This document shows positions 58,743 through 64,000 of a DNA stretch of 64,000 nt, one piece after another. How positions within the stretch are numbered: position 1 is the first letter of the stretch; every line of letters starts with the position of its first letter. A model generated the notes under the pieces. It worked only from the letters and a program-made list of their open reading frames with translations. It made no database searches and had not been told where the DNA came from. Both the position numbers and the translations under genes were made by a program. The stretch covers positions 1,302,001 to 1,366,000 of the forward strand of contig RCTD01000012.1 of the NCBI GenBank assembly GCA_014898415.1, read 5' to 3'. This DNA comes from Stromatinia cepivora (taxonomy: Eukaryota; Ascomycota; Leotiomycetes; Helotiales; Sclerotiniaceae).

Positions 58743-60140
58743 TCAATCAACTTTATAATTGATAAATTACAAACCGAAATAATATAACAATACGAAAAGA
58801 TTATTTTCCTATATTCTTTATTCCTAATTCAACCAAATCCTATTCCAAAACTTTATCTTCCCAATCCAGAAAAATTCAATAGAAATATACAAAAATTCAA
58901 TACCTAACTTCCTTCAATCAAAACTAAACTTCAAATAAATAATACTATAATCGATAATTCCATTATTCAATTTTATTATATTTACTTTAATCTTGAATTT
59001 CAAATTCAAACTATAATATTATTACAACTTTCGTTTATCGATCAAATTATTCCTTTTGATTACAATACAATCCTTAATCAACTCTTTAAAGTTTATAATA
59101 ATCTTAACAAAATTCAAAAAACTAAAGATTATTTTTATACTCTAAAACAAAACATTAATTCATTATATATCTATATTACAAAATTCGAAAAAAACCTTAT
59201 ATAAAACTTGTAATCAAAATTGGCCTAATTCGAATAAGATATCGATCTTCTATAATAAACTCAATTCAACTTTATATAATCGATTTACTCAGCAACTCAA
59301 TTTACTTCATTCCTATCCTGAATTCATATAAATTATATAACAATTAACTATTCATTCAACTAATAATTTTATTTTTAATAAAATTACTAATTCCACTCCT
59401 TATATATTACAATATTTTAATTCTCACTCTCAAAATCGTTTTAATCTAATAAATATATCTGATATCTATTATATCTTAGATATACTCAATTCCAATCTTA
59501 CTCTAATACTACCATCAAAGATATCCCCTCGATTTCGACAATTGAAAACTCCCGAATTCATTTCACAAAAACAAACTCGTTTTCACAAAGAAAACAAATA
59601 TATATAATATAGATCCTTATACCATTAAATTCATACTTACCATTTAAATCTATATAATGGAATATATAATTCATTTGATCCAATTAATCGTTCTACATTA
59701 ACTACTTTAGACGATAACAATAATGATATAGATTCAGAATAGAATAAAAAAAAAATGAAAAAGGAATTAGAGACTTTAATACATTTGGAAAATATAATCA
59801 ATAAATATACTTTTTCTAATCAAATAAGGAAAGTAATAAATACTACTGAATTTATACATTTAACCAAATTAACGAATAAAATTAATGATTCATAATTGTA
59901 ATTGTTTTCGGGTTCTTTTATATCATTCATTTAAAACATTTGAAGCAAACTTTTATATAAAAAGGAATAGTATTATATATATATACAATGTAATCGATTC
60001 GAACCCTAATCGAAATACAGCATTCCCTGAATAAACTAAATGAACTCTCGGCCTATATATATATAATCATATAGTTCTACCTTTCGATCTGTAGCTTTTA
60101 ATTCTAAGAGATACTCAAGTTATTCGGCCGTTGTGTCACA

Positions 60141-60710
60141 ATTAAGATAATTGAAATGATAAATCTTTATTCAAATTGACGAATAAGAATAAAGCATTGA
60201 TATATAAAAGAATTCAAAGAGGTATATAGAAAGACTATATTCTTAATATTAAAGATTAAGAATCTATACTTTAATATTATATATAATATTATTATATTAT
60301 TCAACTTTTATTATTATAATTTGATATTTATTTATTCCATTATAGTCTCTGAGCTACTACTTCTCAATTATAAGATTTATTATCTTTAAATATTGTGAGA
60401 AAGTTGGGATATCAAGGCCTAACACGTAGCTAGTTCGTAGTCATATAGTCACATGACTCTTCGTAGTTAGATATAAGAGAGGGCTCTGTTCCCTTTTTTT
60501 TGAAAAAAATCAATCTTTTTTCCATTAATCTTTTTGTACCCTATTTGTGTACAATCCAAACTATTATTTAAATCTATTAGTTTTACTATTTGAAGCCTCT
60601 ACAATGTAATCTGATCAGTTCCAATTCCCATTTCTTCTTGCAGCGTGCTATCGGGACGCACGTATCTCGACCTACCTCTTTCACAATATGTGATCTTCAA
60701 TAATTAAAGA
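60141..60710. repeat. Right piece of the dispersed repeat, itself holding a solo LTR
   Basis: 60141-60393 matches 11786-12062 (GATAATTGAAATGATRAATC at the start, TATAAGRTTTATYAYCTT near the end). After the solo LTR it continues at 60686 with ATATGTGATCTTCAATAATT, the RIP form of ATACGTGACCTCCAACAGT at 12058. Confidence 0.7.
60394..60685. mobile_element. Solo LTR, 292 bp
   Basis: Starts TGTGAGAAAGTTGGGATATC and ends CTACCTCTTTCACA, with short inverted ends and a 4-bp ATAT duplication on both sides (60390-60393, 60686-60689). A TATA-like ATATAAGAGAGG sits near 60470. Its normal-looking composition, unlike the host repeat, suggests a younger insertion that lost its interior by LTR recombination. 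Confidence 0.7.
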
Positions 60711-61537
60711 ATATAAATATTTTAAATTTTAAGTTTCAAGTTTCATTTCGAGTTTGATTTTTTATTATTATTATTTCAATTGATTATTGAATAATAATTA
60801 TAAAACTTAATTCTTTAAAAATTATATATTTAAAAAATCTTGAATTAATATTATTTGATTATTATTTTTTGATAAATTATTTATTTTCAAATCTTTATTT
60901 CTTAATAAAAATCAATAACAATATTGAAAATAATATATAATTTCAAATTTATAATTATAATTCATATATTGAATTAAAACTTCGATCACTTTTATTATTA
61001 TTTCAATTTTTATTTTTTATATTTCTATAATTCAATTAAATATTTATCAAATTCAAAATAAATTATATTAAAAAAATACTAAAAATTAAAGCTTTAATTA
61101 TATACCAATTGAAGATATCCTGAGATATTATTTCAAACCGAAGTTTTTCCGATTTCAAATTTCACTATTCACTTTTCACTTTGGACGCACCTCTCTTAAA
61201 TCATGCCTGTTAATAGCTTAATTAGAAAGAAGCAGAAACATTAACAAAACAGCTTCGATTCAATCTAGTTTAGAATAAAATGCGCAACCTCTTAATTCTT
61301 TACTATGCCGTAATCGATCTGCCAAGAATCCTTACTCCGGACTTTGTTTGATCCGTGTTTCTTATTTCGTCCGAAATACTTGTCTTTCAACATCAATTTT
61401 AAATTTGTGTGCATTTGTGGATGATCTATCGATTTCCAACCACTTTTGAAGATTGAAGAAATGGAACCACGAAAATACCGACAGGCTAATTTTGGAGAAG
61501 TTATCAAATAAAATCAATTTCTAATGAAGTACAAATT

Positions 61538-64000
61538 TCAAGAATCCTCGGAATTCTCGGTTTCCTCGGCCATTTCATCATTAAACTTTACCATGTTCTC
61601 CCAAGTGATGAAGTCCAAGACTTCTTGCTTTGTTCTTGAAACAAAACCACCACCTAATGAATCCTCGAACATTGGCTGTAGCTTTCGCCGCGCAAATTCA
61701 CACATCATCCTAACCTCATCGACAGCAAGGTCTTTTCCATCTTCCCGTGTAGCTAGCACGTTGCCTAAGTCTGAACTCCAGTACAATGGAGCCCAGCCCC
61801 ATGGTGAATTCTTGGGATCCACAAAGCATAAATCAGTCTCCGCGTCCTTTGGATTAGTTCCCATCATCATAAAAGCGGCACTTTGATTACTAGGGGCATT
61901 GAGATTCTCGTTCCATCCTGGAGGATCGCGCCAGAAATCAATATCTTTGCATTTCCACAATCTGATAGGCAACCCAAGCAGCTCAGAGATCGTAGAAATT
62001 GAGCCTTCTCTATGTTTCATTCCTGGGTGGGCCATATGACCTTTGGGCACGTCCACAGAAATATAAGGTTCAGAGCCGTGAAGTTTGATTTCTCCATAAC
62101 AGCAAATCTTAACCCCACGAACTGCCGTAGATGTATCATTCTCTGAGCAGTCAACACTCTCTGGCGATTGCGTCGTTCCATAGCTTATCAACCAATCGAT
62201 GATATGGCGAAAATCTCCAAGGGTGATATCCTCATGCAGTTCTGATGCAGTTTCACGGATTGCAATCATAGGACCTCTCCATGAGTGTCCAACGGTACCA
62301 GATGCAGCCACGGAAGACAAGATGCTCTTATTGATGGCAGAGCCATCCAATAAGAAGGCTTCACGATGATGCAGGGCAATTGAGTAGCCCTCTTTGCGTG
62401 GATGCCAGAAAACCAGTCCAGATCCTAGATTTCTATCACGAACCGGATTGTACTCAATACGCAGAACCCCTGGAAAAGGTCTGTCCTGTCCAAGATGAGG
62501 ATGTACATGGAGTTTTTCATAGCTTTCCTCGCCGTACCCATCGTCAGACAAATATTTGCGCTCGCAACGTATCCAGATCATTTGCGGATTGGCACTGTTC
62601 TCCGGGAATAATATCGCTCGTCTGTGCTGCTTGGAAGGCCGATCTCCCTGGACAGAGAATTTCTTACAAAGGAGTTTGTGACTGGACCAATCACTCTTCT
62701 GACACGCCTTGGAGCAGTAATAACAGCCATGGCACCGACCACATACCCGAGCGGGTCTCTTATTGCACATTACGCAGGAATCGTGTGGCTCCAAATTTTC
62801 TTTTTTACCTGGTTGTGTGTACAAACGTTTTCCACCCCTTTCCTACGTCAGTAATGTTGTGAGACTAAAAAGACTTTTTTTTTCATGGACGCGGGAATGA
62901 AGATCAAACTCACAATATAGCATTCTCTTCCCTCTGGTTCATTTGAGATTTCTTCAACCGCTCAATGAATTCTTCTCTTTGCTTCAAAGACTCCCGTGTC
63001 GATTCAGAAAGCTCTGATGCTAGTGTGCTTTGCTCTATATTCGACACGAATAGACCTCTGTGTATTTCAGATGAATCCTCCAAGAATGCGCTAATCCTAC
63101 AGACGAGAATCGTCTCGAGACCTTTGAGCGCAGTATCCACTTCAACTGACGTCGAGAGAGGGACTCCCCACGAACGCTCGCAGATACCATGTCTCCCTCG
63201 AGTAAATATTGGAATAGGAAGTGATTGAAGGAATCCTTCACATAGTAAACAAGTCTTCTTACTGCAGCCGAAGTATTCGAAAGTCGGAACAAGGTCACGG
63301 CTATTCTCGTAATGCATGATGAGCTGTATTTCTGCATGTAGATTGTAAGACTTCGCGCAATCTTCTAAGAATTCATTATTGTACCTATCGAGCTTTTCCA
63401 GAATGGCTGCTGGCGGCGAATCATTGGTAAGTTTGGTCCATGCTGTGGAAACAGGTATTTGATACTGGAGACCGATAGATGTCTTTTCCAAGGGAAATAC
63501 AGGAGAAATTCGAATGTCCTGAAATTGTGGATGGTGAGTTGCTATGTCGCGCAATATTCGACTGTCTATAAGTGGTCTGGCAAGAAATTTCAATGCGCGC
63601 CAGAGCTTTGACCCTACTGCAGGCTGGAAGACGGCGTTAAGGAATGTATGAACCTCCAAATTCATGACACATTCATAAGCTCGCTGAACAACCCGGTGCT
63701 TCAATATGATGGTCCTGGTATGGTCCTGAGACAGAAGTCCAGTAAAGTTTGCCCAGATTTTTTCTTCCACTTGTCCTTGAGACCAACTTCGCCCCTTTTC
63801 ATTTTGGCTAAGCGATGCTGAAGAGAGGATGTCTTGGAGTTCTTTCACCCAGTAATCGACTCTTGGGCTCGTATAGGCTATCGCGAAACATTCGAATTTG
63901 CTCAGAGCTGTCGTATCTATCTCTATTAGTTGATTGAAAAATCGAGGAGAGCATGAGAAGCAACTCACCAAATTCGACTCCGGTTGAGATATAAGCTCTC
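61538..64000 (-). CDS. Deaminase-like (OTT_1508 type) and MYND zinc-finger fusion protein, 5' end outside window
   Basis: Exons 63969 upward (cut by the window), 62914-63922 and 61538-62837. Introns: 63923-63968 (GTGAGT, CAACTAAT, AATAG) and 62838-62913 (GTGAGT, CTGAC, GAAAG), phases consistent. The N-terminal part carries the deaminase-fold signature: LHAEIQLIMHYE (HAE zinc ligand and catalytic Glu, about 63310-63345) and GCSKKTCLLCEGFL (two Cys ligands, about 63225-63265). A charged helix (STRESLKQREEFIERLKKSQ) links to a MYND finger (CVMC, CGRC, YYCSKACQKSDWSSHKLLC, about 62650-62775). The C-terminal 350 residues are a conserved-looking domain I do not recognise (WISYGTTQ-like, WRDPPGWNENLNAP). 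A protein-interaction role for MYND and zinc-dependent deamination for the first domain are family knowledge; the substrate is unknown. Confidence 0.8.

Larger units (their letters stand above)
52847..60140 (+). mobile_element. Gag-only LTR retroelement, family A, interrupted by copia copy 2
   Basis: LTRs of 170 bp: 52847-53016 (TGTTACGTATACATACAACG) and 59971-60140, ending GTGTCACA; differences are C/T and G/A only in the parts I compared. Target duplication ATTAA at 52842-52846 and 60141-60145. Without the copia insert the element is about 1.81 kb. Its interior (58743-59930) encodes a gag-like protein homologous to family B (NPEKFNRNIQKFNT, IQFYYIYFNLEFQIQTIIL, NINSLYIYITKFEKTLY) and no pol. 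LTR sequence is related to but distinct from family B. Confidence 0.85.
52012..61207. repeat. Nest 2: AT-rich nested repeat block bounded by a 20-bp inverted repeat
   Basis: GGCATGATTTAAGAGAGGTG at 52012-52031 recurs perfectly, reversed, at 61188-61207, and the similarity continues inward with AAAGTGAAAAGTG after a 4-5 base gap on one side. Between them lie an unclassified repeat, a gag-only LTR element, a copia element and a solo LTR, all AT-rich. I see no matching target duplication outside the inverted pair. Confidence 0.65.

Overview
This window is nuclear DNA of a filamentous ascomycete. The evidence is short 45-75 bp introns with GTRAGT donors and CTAAC/CTGAC branch sites, an INO80 Ies2 (PAPA-1) gene, a Pex14/17-type peroxin, an SPX-domain phosphate permease, a GPI-type acid phosphatase, and repeats eroded by C-to-T/G-to-A changes typical of RIP (repeat-induced point mutation). 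The mix suggests a helotialean (Leotiomycetes) plant-associated fungus; that placement is inference. All exon joins below were worked out by eye from splice signals, frame and family conservation.

The layout is a two-compartment genome. Gene-bearing islands of normal composition (about 3.6-8.2, 12.1-28.1, 39.7-52.0 and 61.2-64.0 kb) alternate with very AT-rich, gene-free blocks (1-3.6, 8.2-10.35, 11.4-12.1, 28.16-39.68 and 52.0-61.2 kb). The AT-rich blocks are stacks of dead transposons. Two Fot1/pogo copies lie in inverted orientation around 1.66-8.48 kb. Nest 1 is a second pogo-type element (28329-39344) broken by three LTR elements. Nest 2 holds, from outside in, an unclassified repeat, a gag-only LTR element (52847-60140) and a Ty1/copia element (53265-58742), plus a solo LTR (60394-60685). 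Most boundaries are supported by exact target-site duplications, so the order of insertion can be read directly.

Main genes: a multi-membrane protein with a duplicated intron/exon at its 3' end (5787-6605, -); a small secreted cysteine-rich protein (12858-13727, -); a low-affinity phosphate permease (14156-16976, -) beside a phosphate-repressible-type acid phosphatase (18202-19822, -), a natural pair for phosphate scavenging; a long disordered/conserved hypothetical protein (23963-25759, +); Ies2 (41026-42374, -); Pex14/17 (43494-44621, +); a C2H2 zinc-finger gene carrying an in-frame stop (45617-46693, -); two related four-helix membrane proteins (48193-48708 and 49822-50409, -); and, running off the right edge, a deaminase-like/MYND zinc-finger fusion (61538-64000, -).

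The most unusual content is the set of gag-only LTR retroelements (two related families, three copies with intact target duplications), the reconstructable nested insertions, the exon-intron duplication that offers two alternative C-termini, and the deaminase-MYND fusion.
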